Shown here: piece by piece, positions 27,861 to 37,878 of the stretch | Numbering within the stretch: the stretch's first letter is position 1 | Layout of the letters: every line of letters starts with the position of its first letter | Source of the DNA: an alpha proteobacterium SCGC AAA280-P20 | Lineage (GTDB): Bacteria > Pseudomonadota > Alphaproteobacteria > Pelagibacterales > Pelagibacteraceae | Direction of reading: 5' to 3' | Length of the DNA stretch: 64,000 bases | Assembly: GCA_000371845.1 (NCBI GenBank) | Contig: AQUE01000001.1 | Coordinates: 1 to 64,000, forward strand | Translations under genes and position numbers: made by a program | Notes under the pieces: model-generated | The model's input: only the letters and a program-made list of their open reading frames with translations | What the model was told of the DNA's origin: nothing | The model's database searches: none

Positions 27861-29327
27861 TTATGAAAGTTTTTTCTTTAAAAGATCATTAACTAAAGCA
27901 GGATTAGCCTTGCCTTTAGATTCTTTAATTACAGATCCTACAAAAAAGCCAAATAATTTATCTTTACCTGATTTATATTCAGCAACTTTATCGGTGTTTT
28001 CTTTTAATACTTTTTCAATAATTTTTTCCAATTCACCAACGTTACTTTCTTGCACAAGTCCATTTTCTTCAACAATAACTTTGGGATCTCTATTGTCATT
28101 TATCATTAATTCAAAAACTTCTTTTGCAATTCTTCCTGAAATCGTATTATTTTTAATTAAATCTATTAATTTTGTTAAATTTTTAGATGAAATGGGAGAT
28201 TCCTTAATTGATTTTCCAATTTTATTTAAAGCCGCAAATAAATCGCCAATCACCCAATTAATTGCAAGTTTTACATCAGTATTTTTTGCAATATCTTCAA
28301 AATAATCGGAGGTATCTTTATCTGATATTAGAACTCCAGCTTCATAACTTGAAAGTTTATAATCTTTTATTAAACGTTCTTTTTTATCATCAGGTAACTC
28401 TGGTAATTTTTGTTTAATCTCATCTACAAAAGATTGATCAAATTTCAATGGTGGAAGATCTGGATCTGGAAAATATCTATAATCATGAGCGTCTTCTTTG
28501 CTACGCATCTGACGAGTTTCATTTTTTTTAGTATCAAACAATCTTGTTTCTTGATCAATCTTTTTACCCTCTTCTAATAGATCTACTTGTCTTTTTGCTT
28601 CATATTGAATGGCTTGTTGCATAAACTTTATTGAGTTTACGTTTTTAATTTCACATCGTGTCCCAAAATCTTTGCTACCTATTTTTCTAACAGAAACGTT
28701 AACATCTGCCCTTAGTGATCCTTCTTCCATGTTCCCGTCGCAAGTACCCAAATAGCGCATAATAGATCGTAATTTTTTTATATATTCAGCAACTTCTTCT
28801 GGTGATCTTAAATCTGGTTTGCTGACAATTTCCATTAACGCAACACCTGATCTATTTAAATCAATAAATGTTTTTGTTGGATCTTGATCATGTAAACTTT
28901 TTCCAGCATCTTGCTCAAGATGTAGTCTTTCAATTCCAATTTTTTTAGTTCCATAAGGCATATCAAGAATTACTTCTCCTTCACCAACGATTGGATGTTT
29001 AAATTGTGATATTTGATAACCTTGGGGTAAGTCTGCATAAAAATAATTTTTTCTATCAAAAACAGAAAGTAAGTTAATTTTTGCTTTTAATCCAAGACCT
29101 GTTCTAACCGCCTGTTCAACACAAAATTTATTAATCACAGGTAGCATTCCTGGCATTGCTGCATCAATTAAACTAACCTGCGAATTTGGTTCTGAGCCAA
29201 ATTTAGTTGCAGAAGATGAAAATAATTTTGCATTAGAACTTACTTGCGCATGAACCTCAAGTCCAATTACGACTTCCCATTTTCCAGTTTCACCAGAAAT
29301 ATAATAATTAAATTCTTTATCACTCAT
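27861..29327 (-). CDS. gatB: Aspartyl/glutamyl-tRNA(Asn/Gln) amidotransferase subunit B
   Basis: GatB binds mischarged Glu-tRNA(Gln) or Asp-tRNA(Asn) and performs the kinase and amidation steps with GatA and GatC. Motifs: [49 protein letters not shown] and a C-terminal tail domain ([11 protein letters not shown]). The ATG at 29327 (MSDKEF) overlaps the gatA stop in a TAATG. Another in-frame ATG 12 bases upstream lies within gatA. The rebuilt protein is 488 aa, as expected. Confidence 0.96.
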   Translation of the reverse strand: MSDKEFNYYISGETGKWEVVIGLEVHAQVSSNAKLFSSSATKFGSEPNSQVSLIDAAMPGMLPVINKFCVEQAVRTGLGLKAKINLLSVFDRKNYFYADLPQGYQISQFKHPIVGEGEVILDMPYGTKKIGIERLHLEQDAGKSLHDQDPTKTFIDLNRSGVALMEIVSKPDLRSPEEVAEYIKKLRSIMRYLGTCDGNMEEGSLRADVNVSVRKIGSKDFGTRCEIKNVNSIKFMQQAIQYEAKRQVDLLEEGKKIDQETRLFDTKKNETRQMRSKEDAHDYRYFPDPDLPPLKFDQSFVDEIKQKLPELPDDKKERLIKDYKLSSYEAGVLISDKDTSDYFEDIAKNTDVKLAINWVIGDLFAALNKIGKSIKESPISSKNLTKLIDLIKNNTISGRIAKEVFELMINDNRDPKVIVEENGLVQESNVGELEKIIEKVLKENTDKVAEYKSGKDKLFGFFVGSVIKESKGKANPALVNDLLKKKLS

Positions 29328-30790
29328 TACATCCACCAATCTTTTACTTGTGATTTAAAATTAACTTGCTGCTCTATAGAATAAGCAGTGTTTAATAATG
29401 TTTGTTCATCAAAAGATTTTCCAAATAATTGCAATGCCAAAGGTAGTCCGTCTTTATTATATTTAATTGGCAATGATATTGCTGGGAGACCTGCTAAGTT
29501 TGCAGTTACTGTAAATATATCATTTAAATACATAGCAATTGGGTCATCTGTATTTTCTCCAAATTTAAATGCTGGAGTTGGTGTCGTAGGAGTTAAAATT
29601 ACATCAACATCTTTATATGTGTTATCAAAATCCATTTTGATTAGATTTCTAACCTTTTGAGCCTTTAAATAATAAGCATCATAATATCCTGATGACAGAA
29701 CATAAGTTCCAATCATTATTCTTCTTTTAACTTCAGCACCAAAACCTTTGGATCTAGTATTTTCATACATCTCGTTTAAATCTTTTCCTTCTGCTCTAAA
29801 TCCATATCTAACGCCATCGTATCTGGCTAAATTTGATGAGGCTTCAGCTGGTGCAATAATATAATAAGTAGGAAGAGCGTATTTTGTATGCGGTAATGAA
29901 ATATCTTTAATAATTGCGCCGCTATCTTTTAAAATTTTAATTCCTTCTTGCCATAAATCATCTACTTCCTTTGGCATATTATCAACACGGTATTCTTTCG
30001 GAACTCCAACCTTTAAACCTTTAACATTATTTTTAATTGAATTTAAAAATGAACTTTTAGGTTTATTTGCTGATGTTGAATCTTTTTCATCATAACCAGA
30101 AATAACATCGAGCATTAAAGCAGCATCTTTTACATCTTTTGTCATTGGCCCTGCTTGATCTAGAGAAGACGCAAATGCAACAATCCCCCATCTAGAGCAG
30201 CGCCCATAAGTAGGCTTTAAACCGACAATGCCTGTGAATGCGGCTGGTTGACGGATACTTCCACCAGTATCTGTTCCAACGGTAGCGCTTGTTAAATTAG
30301 CAGCAACTGCACTAGCGCAACCTCCTGAAGATCCTCCTGGAACAAGATTTTCATTATTTAAACGGTATGGGTTTAAAACGTTTCCAAAACTACTAGTCTC
30401 ATTTGATGAACCCATTGCAAATTCATCAGAGTTTAATTTTCCAATTAAAATCGCATCCTCATTCCAAAGTTTTTCTGTAACAGTTGATTCATAAGTTGGA
30501 ATAAAATTTGATAAAATTTTACTAGAGGCTGTTGTCTTTAATCCTTTGGTGCAAAATAAGTCCTTAACAGCAATAGGAGCTCCAACTAAAGCTTTATCTA
30601 ATTTTTTATTAGTGTCTATTTTTTTAGCTTTACTAAGAGCATTTTCTAAATCTTTAGTATTAAAACAATTTAATTTATCTGATTTTTCTATTCTTTTAAC
30701 ATAAGCATCAACTAACTCAGCGGCACTACATTTTTTTTCTTTAACATGCTTTATGCTTTCAACTAAAGTTAATTTTGCAAGATCAGTCAT
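29327..30790 (-). CDS. gatA: Aspartyl/glutamyl-tRNA(Asn/Gln) amidotransferase subunit A
   Basis: GatA is the amidase subunit that frees ammonia from glutamine. The Ser-Ser-Lys catalytic triad is seen in [14 protein letters not shown] (Lys), [15 protein letters not shown] and [16 protein letters not shown] (serines). Length 487 aa is standard. gatC precedes it by 2 bases and gatB overlaps its stop. The complete GatCAB suggests that Gln-tRNA and possibly Asn-tRNA are made by transamidation. Confidence 0.97.
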   Translation of the reverse strand: MTDLAKLTLVESIKHVKEKKCSAAELVDAYVKRIEKSDKLNCFNTKDLENALSKAKKIDTNKKLDKALVGAPIAVKDLFCTKGLKTTASSKILSNFIPTYESTVTEKLWNEDAILIGKLNSDEFAMGSSNETSSFGNVLNPYRLNNENLVPGGSSGGCASAVAANLTSATVGTDTGGSIRQPAAFTGIVGLKPTYGRCSRWGIVAFASSLDQAGPMTKDVKDAALMLDVISGYDEKDSTSANKPKSSFLNSIKNNVKGLKVGVPKEYRVDNMPKEVDDLWQEGIKILKDSGAIIKDISLPHTKYALPTYYIIAPAEASSNLARYDGVRYGFRAEGKDLNEMYENTRSKGFGAEVKRRIMIGTYVLSSGYYDAYYLKAQKVRNLIKMDFDNTYKDVDVILTPTTPTPAFKFGENTDDPIAMYLNDIFTVTANLAGLPAISLPIKYNKDGLPLALQLFGKSFDEQTLLNTAYSIEQQVNFKSQVKDWWM

Positions 30791-30792
30791 GT

Positions 30793-31080
30793 TTATTCGA
30801 TAACCTTTGGAACAACATAATAATTAGAATTTTTCTCGGGAGCGTTTTTTAAAATTTCATCTTTTTCATTAATTTTTTTAACGTCATCCTTATTCATTGT
30901 AAGCGCTTGATCAGAGACTGAAGCTATAGGAGCAATTTTATCGGTATTAAGTTCTTTTAACTGTTCAACAAATTTTAGGATTGAGTTCAAATCTTTCTCA
31001 AGTCTATCAGTTTCTTCGTTGATCACTGATATCCTTGCTAACTTTGATATTTTCTTAATAGTATCTTTGTTAATTGACAT
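30793..31080 (-). CDS. gatC: Aspartyl/glutamyl-tRNA(Asn/Gln) amidotransferase subunit C
   Basis: GatC is the small stabilising subunit of the GatCAB amidotransferase. The 95-residue protein has the family pattern: an N-terminal [16 protein letters not shown] helix, [17 protein letters not shown], then an extended acidic C-terminal part. It is the first gene of gatCAB. Only 37 bases separate its start from the divergent ruvX start. Confidence 0.94.
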   Translation of the reverse strand: MSINKDTIKKISKLARISVINEETDRLEKDLNSILKFVEQLKELNTDKIAPIASVSDQALTMNKDDVKKINEKDEILKNAPEKNSNYYVVPKVIE

Positions 31081-31117
31081 TAGACTTAATGGTAAATGTG
31101 GCTAAATTAACATTTTA

Positions 31118-31597
31118 ATGAAAACTTACAACCTATTAGAGAACGATAAATTTGTAGAAATAATAAATAAACAATCCAGATTAATTGGAATTGATCATGG
31201 AAAAAAAAATATAGGCATCTCTATTTGTGATGAAAATCATAGCATTGCAACTCCCTTAACTACAATTGAATTTACGCAGCTAAAATATTTTATAACTGAA
31301 ATAAGAAACATCATTCAGGAAAATAATATTAAAGGGATTGTAGTGGGCAACCCTATTAATATGGATGGTTCTCTTGGTCCAAGAGCTCAATCAGCTAGAG
31401 ATTTTTCTAAAAGTTTAACTGAACAATTATCAATTCCAGTAACACTTTGGGATGAAAGACTCTCTAGTGAGGGCGCTTACAAAAGTATGTCAGAATTAGC
31501 AATTAATGTAACAAAGAAGCAAAAAAAATTAGACGAGAATTCTGCTGCCTTTATTTTGCAAGGGTTTATTGATTATTATAAAAATCAAACAAAATAA
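31118..31597 (+). CDS. ruvX: Pre-16S rRNA nuclease / RuvX (YqgF) family
   Basis: YqgF has an RNase H-like fold. In E. coli it matures the 5' end of 16S rRNA, and related proteins resolve Holliday junctions. Conserved parts are LIGIDHGKKNIGISICD (catalytic Asp), VVGNPINMDGSLGPRAQSA and TLWDERLSSEGA. Length 159 aa is normal. Its 5' flank to gatC is only 37 bases, so both promoters, if present, must overlap coding DNA. Confidence 0.92.
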   Translation: MKTYNLLENDKFVEIINKQSRLIGIDHGKKNIGISICDENHSIATPLTTIEFTQLKYFITEIRNIIQENNIKGIVVGNPINMDGSLGPRAQSARDFSKSLTEQLSIPVTLWDERLSSEGAYKSMSELAINVTKKQKKLDENSAAFILQGFIDYYKNQTK

Positions 31598-31654
31598 GTG
31601 ATTTTAATTTAATGCTTGCAAGCTTTATACTTTGCAAGTATAGAGTTACTTTTA

Positions 31655-32602
31655 ATGGCTATACAAACTGAAGCTGTTAAATTCAGACACAAGCACCTTT
31701 TAGGCATTCAATCCCTATCTATTCCCGAAGTTAATTATATTCTTGATGAGTCAATGCAATTTGTTGACTTTAATAAAAGAGAACAAAAAAAATTAAATAT
31801 TCTTACTGGCAAAACTCAAATTAATTTATTTTTTGAATCTTCTACTAGAACTTTAAGCTCATTCGAACTTGCTGGAAAAAGATTAGGAGCTGATGTGATG
31901 AACATGAATGTTTCAAACTCAGCAATTAAAAAAGGTGAAACTTTAATTGATACAGCAATGACTTTAAATGCCATGCATCCTGATGTTTTAATTATAAGAC
32001 ATCAAGACTCTGGAGCTGCAAATCTTTTAGCACAAAAAGTAAATTGCTCAGTAATTAACGCAGGCGATGGTTGGAGAGAACATCCAACTCAAGCATTGCT
32101 CGATGCTCTTACAATAAGAATTAAAAAAGGGAAAATTGAAGGTTTAAGAATTGCTATCTGCGGAGACATAATGCACTCAAGAGTTGCAAGATCAAATATC
32201 TACTTACTTAATATGATGGGAGCTGAAGTTAGAGTAATTGCCCCTCCTACTCTAATGCCAAAAAATATTGAAAGTCTTGGTGTTAAAGCATTCACGGATA
32301 TGAACAAAGGCTTAGAAGGATCTGACATTGTTATGATGTTAAGACTTCAAACTGAACGCATGCAAGGATCTTATGTTCCTTCAACGAGAGAGTATTATGA
32401 ATTTTACGGTCTTGATTATAAAAAAATTACTAAAGCTCATCCAAATGCACTGATTATGCACCCGGGTCCAATGAATAGAGGTGTTGAAATTGACACAACG
32501 TTAGCTGATGACATCAATCGTAGCATTATCAAAGAGCAAGTTGAAATGGGAGTTGCCGTTAGAATGGCCTGTTTAAAAATTATCTGCGGAAATAACAAAT
32601 GA
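31655..32602 (+). CDS. pyrB: Aspartate carbamoyltransferase catalytic subunit
   Basis: PyrB makes carbamoyl aspartate in pyrimidine synthesis. Motifs: [20 protein letters not shown] (carbamoyl phosphate binding), [24 protein letters not shown] and [11 protein letters not shown]. The ATG at 31655 ([10 protein letters not shown]) gives 315 aa, the usual size, and is chosen over an upstream TTG at 31616. Its stop overlaps the start of the pyrC-like gene (ATGA). A tightly coupled PyrB plus non-catalytic DHOase-like partner is known from class A ATCase complexes in Pseudomonas. Confidence 0.96.
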   Translation: MAIQTEAVKFRHKHLLGIQSLSIPEVNYILDESMQFVDFNKREQKKLNILTGKTQINLFFESSTRTLSSFELAGKRLGADVMNMNVSNSAIKKGETLIDTAMTLNAMHPDVLIIRHQDSGAANLLAQKVNCSVINAGDGWREHPTQALLDALTIRIKKGKIEGLRIAICGDIMHSRVARSNIYLLNMMGAEVRVIAPPTLMPKNIESLGVKAFTDMNKGLEGSDIVMMLRLQTERMQGSYVPSTREYYEFYGLDYKKITKAHPNALIMHPGPMNRGVEIDTTLADDINRSIIKEQVEMGVAVRMACLKIICGNNK

Positions 32603-33888
32603 TAATGAAACTTTTAATTAATACACGAGTAATAGATCCTCAAAATAATATTGATGAGGTAGGTGGAATTTTAATTGATGAAAATGGGAAAATAAAAGCT
32701 GTAGGAAAGAAAGTAACTAAGGATACCGCTCCAAAAGATTGTGAAATTATAGACTGTAAAGGTAATATTTCAATTCCAGGAATTGTAGACATGAGAGTGT
32801 TTGTGGGAGAGCCTGGATTTGAATATAAAGAAAATTTCAGAACTTTAAGCGAGGCAGCTTTATCTGGAGGGGTAACTTCAGTTGCAACAATGCCAAATAC
32901 TATGCCAGTAATTGACAATGGCTCTATATTAGATTTCACAAAAAGAAGAGCAAAGGATAAGTCACAAATTAAAATCTACCCTCTTGCAACTCTTACAAAA
33001 AATCTTGAGGGTAATGAAATGTCAGAATTTGGTTTACTTGGAATTATTGGAGCCATTGGTTTTACAGATGGAATTAAGTGCGTTCAAAACAATAGAGTAA
33101 TGGATAAAATATTTAATTATTCAAAAAACTTAAACAGCTTAATTATTCAATTTCCTCAAGACAACGAATTATCGGCTAATGGTTCAATTAATGAAGGAGA
33201 GATTTCTACAAGATTAGGATTAAAAGGAATACCAGATATCGCTGAAAAAATTATTATAGAAAGAGACTTGAGTTTGCTAGAGCTTTATAAAAACAGATAC
33301 CATATATCAACTGTGTCTTCAAAAGCATCACTTCCGGTAATTGAAAATTATAAAAAAAAGGGATTAGAATTTACAACAGGCGTTTCAATAAATAATTTAT
33401 CATTAAATGAAAATGATATTGGAGATTTTAGAACATTTTTAAAATTATCCCCTCCTCTTAGAACTGAAAATGATCGTCTAGCTTTAATCAATGCTGTTAA
33501 AAAAGGATTAATCGATGTTATTGTTTCAGATCACAAACCTGAAGATGAAGAGTCAAAACGTTTACCGTTTCAGCAAGCAGCAACTGGTGCTTCAGGAATT
33601 GAAACTTTATTATCTCTGACATTAGAACTTTATCACAATCAATCTTGCGAATTAAAAACACTTATAAAGGCGTTAACTTGCAATCCAGCGAAAATATTAA
33701 ATATCAATGCTGGAAATTTATCAATTGGAAGTGACGCTGACATAGCTGTTGTTAATCTTGATAAGCCTTGGGTTATTGAAAAAGAAAAAATTAAATCAAA
33801 ATCAAAAAACACAGCAATTGAGAAAAGAAAAATGCAAGGTAAGGTTGAAAAAACTTTTATTAATGGAAATTTAGTATTTGAGGCTTAA
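32599..33888 (+). CDS. pyrC: Dihydroorotase-like protein lacking metal ligands (PyrC'/PyrX type)
   Basis: The 429-residue protein has the whole amidohydrolase fold of class I dihydroorotase. The HxH metal motif is replaced by Arg66-Val-Phe68 in [10 protein letters not shown]. The third histidine site reads [11 protein letters not shown], and the fourth reads YHISTVSSK where active enzymes have HIAHVS. Only the aspartate region [13 protein letters not shown] is kept. All four histidine ligands are lost, so it is probably non-catalytic. Overlap with pyrB (ATGA) fits a structural role in an ATCase complex, as shown for Pseudomonas PyrC'. An active dihydroorotase is expected elsewhere in the genome. 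Confidence 0.9.
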   Translation: MIMKLLINTRVIDPQNNIDEVGGILIDENGKIKAVGKKVTKDTAPKDCEIIDCKGNISIPGIVDMRVFVGEPGFEYKENFRTLSEAALSGGVTSVATMPNTMPVIDNGSILDFTKRRAKDKSQIKIYPLATLTKNLEGNEMSEFGLLGIIGAIGFTDGIKCVQNNRVMDKIFNYSKNLNSLIIQFPQDNELSANGSINEGEISTRLGLKGIPDIAEKIIIERDLSLLELYKNRYHISTVSSKASLPVIENYKKKGLEFTTGVSINNLSLNENDIGDFRTFLKLSPPLRTENDRLALINAVKKGLIDVIVSDHKPEDEESKRLPFQQAATGASGIETLLSLTLELYHNQSCELKTLIKALTCNPAKILNINAGNLSIGSDADIAVVNLDKPWVIEKEKIKSKSKNTAIEKRKMQGKVEKTFINGNLVFEA

Positions 33889-34448
33889 TGGACGTACTTA
33901 TAGTCACACTCTACTCTTATACATTAGGCTCAATACCTTTTGGCTTAATTCTTACAAGACTTGCTGGTTTGGGCGATGTAAGAAAAATTGGATCTGGAAA
34001 CATTGGCGCAACTAATGTCTTAAGAACAGGCAATAAATTTATTGCTGTTCTAACTCTTCTTCTAGACGGTCTTAAAGGAACTTTATCTATTTTATTAACA
34101 ATCCAATATTTTAACGAACTAACTTACTACGCAGCTGTAATTGTTTTTCTTGCTCACATTTTTCCTGTGTGGCTAAAATTTAAAGGAGGAAAAGGAGTTG
34201 CAACATTTATAGGAAGCTTACTGGTAATCAATTTTTATTTATCAGTTGTTTTTATTACTACGTGGTTAATTATGCTTTCAATTTTTAGAATATCAGCCGT
34301 TTCAGCATTATTAGGGTATTTAGTTGTAACAGTTACGGCTTTTATTTTCTTTGATCAAAAAATATTTTTTTTAATTTTCTTTTATTTTGTCACTTCAATC
34401 TTCACACATAGACAAAACATTACTTCCTTAATAAAAGATAATTTCTAA
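33888..34448 (+). CDS. plsY: Acyl-phosphate:glycerol-3-phosphate acyltransferase PlsY
   Basis: PlsY makes lysophosphatidic acid in the inner membrane, starting phospholipid synthesis with PlsX. The 186-residue protein has about five membrane helices, with conserved loops GSIPFGLILTRLAG, GSGNIGATNVLRTG and LKFKGGKGVATFIG. Its ATG overlaps the upstream stop by one base (TAATG), so it is likely in one transcript with ruvX-pyrB-pyrC. Confidence 0.95.
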   Translation: MDVLIVTLYSYTLGSIPFGLILTRLAGLGDVRKIGSGNIGATNVLRTGNKFIAVLTLLLDGLKGTLSILLTIQYFNELTYYAAVIVFLAHIFPVWLKFKGGKGVATFIGSLLVINFYLSVVFITTWLIMLSIFRISAVSALLGYLVVTVTAFIFFDQKIFFLIFFYFVTSIFTHRQNITSLIKDNF

Positions 34449-34481
34449 GTAATTAAAGACTTTTTTGTATATTTCTTTTCG

Positions 34482-34510
34482 AAATTTGACAAAGGTCACA
34501 AATTTTGACA
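34482..34510 (+). promoter_or_regulatory. Paired TTGACA boxes upstream of topA
   Basis: Two near-identical 10-mers, AAATTTGACA (34482-34491) and AATTTTGACA (34501-34510), lie 9 bases apart in the only sizeable gap between plsY and topA. Each contains the -35 consensus TTGACA. The first also forms TGAC-AAAG-GTCA dyad symmetry with following bases. No convincing -10 hexamer stands 16-18 bases after either box, so this may be an operator-like direct repeat rather than a plain promoter. Confidence 0.3.
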
Positions 34511-34534
34511 GTTCTTACTTTTTTCTAAAAACTT

Positions 34535-37102
34535 ATGAATTTAGTTATCGTTGAAAGTCCGGCTAAAGCAAAAACAATTAATAAATATTTAGGTTCAGAT
34601 TATAAAGTTTTAGCAAGCTACGGACACGTTAGAGATCTTCCTTCAAAAAATGGTTCTGTAGATACAGAGCATGATTTTAAAATGATCTGGGAAATTGATC
34701 CGGGTTCAAAGAAGCATTTAAAAGAAATCACTGATTATGCAATTGACGCTGATAGAATTATTTTAGCAACAGACCCTGATCGTGAAGGAGAGGCTATTGC
34801 TTGGCATTTAAAATGTATCTTAGAAGAAAATAAAAAAATTAAAGATAAAAAATTTGAAAGAGTTGTATTTAACGAGATTACTAAAAAAGCAGTTGAAAAT
34901 GGAATTAGCAATCCTAGAGATATTAATCCTGAATTAGTTAATGCCTACATGGCAAGAAGAGCTTTGGATTATTTAGTTGGATTTAACATCTCGCCTATTC
35001 TTTGGACAAAACTTCCAGGATCTAAATCCGCTGGTAGGGTTCAGTCTGTTGCTCTTAGAATTATTGTCGATAGAGAGCATGATATTGAATTATTTAAACC
35101 ACAAGAATATTGGACTTTTACGTGTACTTTTTTAACCCAACAAAAAAAAGAATTAAACGCCAAACTTTATTCTTTTAAAGGAAATAAAATTGAAAAGTTT
35201 TCATTTAAAAATGAAGAAGAAATTAAAAATGTTTTAGAACAGATAAAAAAAGAAAGCTTCAACATTGCAAGTATTGATAAAAAACCTTACCGAAGAAGTC
35301 CGTACGCTCCTTTTACAACATCTACTATGCAGCAAGAAGCTTCAAAAAAATTAGGTTTTTCAGCATCAAGAACAATGCAGATCGCTCAAAGACTTTATCA
35401 AGGAATAGATTTTGAAGGTGATACTGTTGGTTTAATTACCTACATGAGAACTGATGGAACTAACATTTCTCAAGACGCTATTAAAGAATGTAGAAATTAT
35501 ATTGATAAAGAGATTGGAAAAAAATATTTACCAAGTGAAGCTAAAAATTATTCAGGTAAAAAAGCAAAAAACGCTCAAGAGGCGCACGAAGCAATTAGAC
35601 CAACTGATATTTTAAGGACTCCTGAGAAAATGAGATCTATTTTAGATAAAGATCAAGCAAGATTATATGAACTTATCTGGAATAGAACACTTGCCTCTCA
35701 GATGGAAAATGCTGAATACGAAAGATGTACCTTGGAGATATTAAATCAATCAAAATCAATTACTTTTAGAGCAACAGGATCTGTTCAAGTATTTGATGGT
35801 TTTTTAAAATTATACCAAGATGTAAAAGAAGAAGATGAGGTTGATAAAGAAGAAGAAAATGATCAAAAAATACTACCGGAAGTAAAAATTAATGAAAAAT
35901 TAGAAAATCCTAAATTTAATACAGAACAACATTTTACTGAACCGCCTCCTAGATTTTCTGAGGCAAGCCTTGTTAAAAAATTAGAAGAACTTGGAATAGG
36001 AAGACCGTCTACTTATGCAAGTATTATTTCAGTTTTATCAGCTAGAAACTATGTGGAACTAATAACAAAACGCTTTATTCCAACTGACAGAGGTAAACTT
36101 ATTACAGCTTTCTTAGATAAATTATTTACTAAATATGTAGATTATAATTTTACTGCAACTCTTGAAGATAGTTTAGATGAAATTACTACAGGGAAAATTG
36201 AATATCTTAAAGTTTTAGAGAATTTTTGGAAAGAATTTTATAAAAATATCAACGAAGTAAAAGAATTAAGAACAAGAGCTGTGCTTGATTTACTAAATGA
36301 AAGTTTAGGAGATATTATTTTTGATAAAGATGAAAATGGAAAAATTTCTAAGAAATGTAAAAACTGTAGTAATGGTAAACTTAGTTTAAAAAATGGAAGA
36401 TTTGGAGCGTTCATTGGTTGTTCAAATTATCCTGAATGTAAATTTACAAGACCTTTATCTAGAGCAAAGGCTGCTGAGCAAGATTTTCTTGCTGAACCAA
36501 AAGTATTTGGAGAAACTGATAATAAAGAAAAAATTGTTTTAAAAAAGGGTAGGTTCGGCCCCTATCTACAAATTGGTAATGATGAAAAAAATCTTAGAAA
36601 CGTAACCATACCTAAAGGTATATCTTTAGACTCATTAGACTTAGATAAATGTAAATTTTTGGCATCTCTTCCTAAAGTGCTTGGCCAATATCCTGAAAAC
36701 ACACAAGATATTACTTTAAATGTTGGAAGATTTGGACCTTATGTAAAATGTGAAAATAAATCTGCTTCTTTAGAAAATCCTGAAGATATATTTTCTTTAG
36801 GATTGAATAGAGCAATTACTTTAATTGCTGAAGCAAAACCAGGCAGAAGAACTTCAAATGAAATTAAAAATCTAGGTGAACATCCTGAAGATAAAAAACC
36901 TGTTAAAATTATGAAAGGTCAATATGGCCCTTATATTAAATACAAAACAATAAATGCTACAATTCCTGACGATAAAGATCCTGAGAATATCTCTATGGAA
37001 GAAGCTCTAGTGCTAATTGCTGCAAGAATTGCTTATGATGAATCTAAAAGTGGTAAAAAAACTAAAAAGAAAAGTAAAAAAACTAAAGCTGAAGATGAAT
37101 AA
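34535..37102 (+). CDS. topA: DNA topoisomerase I
   Basis: TopA relaxes negative supercoils by single-strand passage. The Toprim domain opens the protein (MNLVIVESPAKAKTINKYLG, ATDPDREGEAIAWH). The active tyrosine is in GLITYMRTDGTNIS. A C4 zinc segment follows (CKNCSNGKL ... GCSNYPEC) near residues 608-635, then repeated GRFGPYLQ/GRFGPYVK/GQYGPYIK C-terminal modules and a Lys-rich tail. At 855 aa it is full-length. In many alphaproteobacteria dprA lies between plsY and topA; here the 86-base gap shows dprA is absent from this spot. Confidence 0.97.
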   Translation: MNLVIVESPAKAKTINKYLGSDYKVLASYGHVRDLPSKNGSVDTEHDFKMIWEIDPGSKKHLKEITDYAIDADRIILATDPDREGEAIAWHLKCILEENKKIKDKKFERVVFNEITKKAVENGISNPRDINPELVNAYMARRALDYLVGFNISPILWTKLPGSKSAGRVQSVALRIIVDREHDIELFKPQEYWTFTCTFLTQQKKELNAKLYSFKGNKIEKFSFKNEEEIKNVLEQIKKESFNIASIDKKPYRRSPYAPFTTSTMQQEASKKLGFSASRTMQIAQRLYQGIDFEGDTVGLITYMRTDGTNISQDAIKECRNYIDKEIGKKYLPSEAKNYSGKKAKNAQEAHEAIRPTDILRTPEKMRSILDKDQARLYELIWNRTLASQMENAEYERCTLEILNQSKSITFRATGSVQVFDGFLKLYQDVKEEDEVDKEEENDQKILPEVKINEKLENPKFNTEQHFTEPPPRFSEASLVKKLEELGIGRPSTYASIISVLSARNYVELITKRFIPTDRGKLITAFLDKLFTKYVDYNFTATLEDSLDEITTGKIEYLKVLENFWKEFYKNINEVKELRTRAVLDLLNESLGDIIFDKDENGKISKKCKNCSNGKLSLKNGRFGAFIGCSNYPECKFTRPLSRAKAAEQDFLAEPKVFGETDNKEKIVLKKGRFGPYLQIGNDEKNLRNVTIPKGISLDSLDLDKCKFLASLPKVLGQYPENTQDITLNVGRFGPYVKCENKSASLENPEDIFSLGLNRAITLIAEAKPGRRTSNEIKNLGEHPEDKKPVKIMKGQYGPYIKYKTINATIPDDKDPENISMEEALVLIAARIAYDESKSGKKTKKKSKKTKAEDE

Positions 37103-37556
37103 GATTGAAGAAATTATTAAAAAGATAAATATCAATATACCTTCCCCTCCAAAACCAGTTGGTAATTACGCTGCTTTCAGTAAGTATGAAAAACTTATTT
37201 ACATATCAGGACAACTTCCAATAACTTCTGATGGAAAAATAATAACTGGAAAAGTCATGAAAGAAGTTTCTTTAGAAAATGCCCAAAAAGCAGCTGAAAT
37301 AGCAATTTTAAATGCTCTTGGACAATTAAAAGATGCATGCAATGGCGATCTCAATAAAGTGAAAAATTGCATTCGAATAAGTGGTTATGTGAATTGTTTA
37401 AATGATTTTGCAGATCACGCAAAAGTTATTAATGGCGCGTCTGATTTGATCGCAAAAATATTTTCAACAAATTTACATTCCAGAATAGCAATTGGGTGTA
37501 ATTCGTTACCTCTAAATGCATGTGTTGAAATTGAAAGTATTTTTGAGACTAACTAA
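37095..37556 (+). CDS. RidA/YjgF/UK114 family protein
   Basis: RidA-type proteins remove reactive enamine/imine intermediates formed by PLP enzymes. This 153-residue protein shows KLIYISGQLPIT, AILNALGQLKDACNGDL and the signature HSRIAIGCNSLPLNACVEIES, whose arginine is the residue essential in active RidA. The ATG at 37095 overlaps the topA end by 8 bases. A longer in-frame extension would read out-of-frame topA sequence. It belongs to the longer (about 150 aa) subgroup, so its substrate is less certain than for canonical RidA. Confidence 0.88.
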   Translation: MNKIEEIIKKININIPSPPKPVGNYAAFSKYEKLIYISGQLPITSDGKIITGKVMKEVSLENAQKAAEIAILNALGQLKDACNGDLNKVKNCIRISGYVNCLNDFADHAKVINGASDLIAKIFSTNLHSRIAIGCNSLPLNACVEIESIFETN

Positions 37557-37876
37557 ACTTTAATTTTAACTTTAACTTTATATTCAATTAAAATTTTATC
37601 TAAAATTTTTTGCTCTGCTTTAGACAAAATGTGATCAGATTCCTTATATTCATTAGATAGTTTACGAATAAAATCATTTAGATAATCTTTTCCTTTAGCC
37701 GCTTCCAATTCGTTATAAAGAGAGTTTAATTCTTTAGTTTTGCTTATATGTAAGTTTTTATAATTATTTTCACTTTGATAAGTAATAATATTTTTCTGAA
37801 TAACGGCTATTTCAATTGCAAGTTTAGATAATTTTTCTTCTATTTTTTTTGTTTTACTTGAAAATAAACCAAACAT
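37553..37876 (-). CDS. Hypothetical protein with predicted coiled coil
   Basis: I do not recognise this 107-residue protein. It is highly charged and helical: residues 9-75 have heptad-like spacing of Leu/Ile (IEEKLSKLAIEIAVIQKNII, then LHISKTKELNSLYNELEAAK), and the end is basic (LIEYKVKVKIKV). There is no signal peptide or membrane segment. It is 2 bases downstream of clpA and could be co-transcribed with clpS-clpA. It overlaps the convergent RidA-like gene by 4 bases at the 3' ends. Confidence 0.65.
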   Translation of the reverse strand: MFGLFSSKTKKIEEKLSKLAIEIAVIQKNIITYQSENNYKNLHISKTKELNSLYNELEAAKGKDYLNDFIRKLSNEYKESDHILSKAEQKILDKILIEYKVKVKIKV

Positions 37877-37878
37877 AT

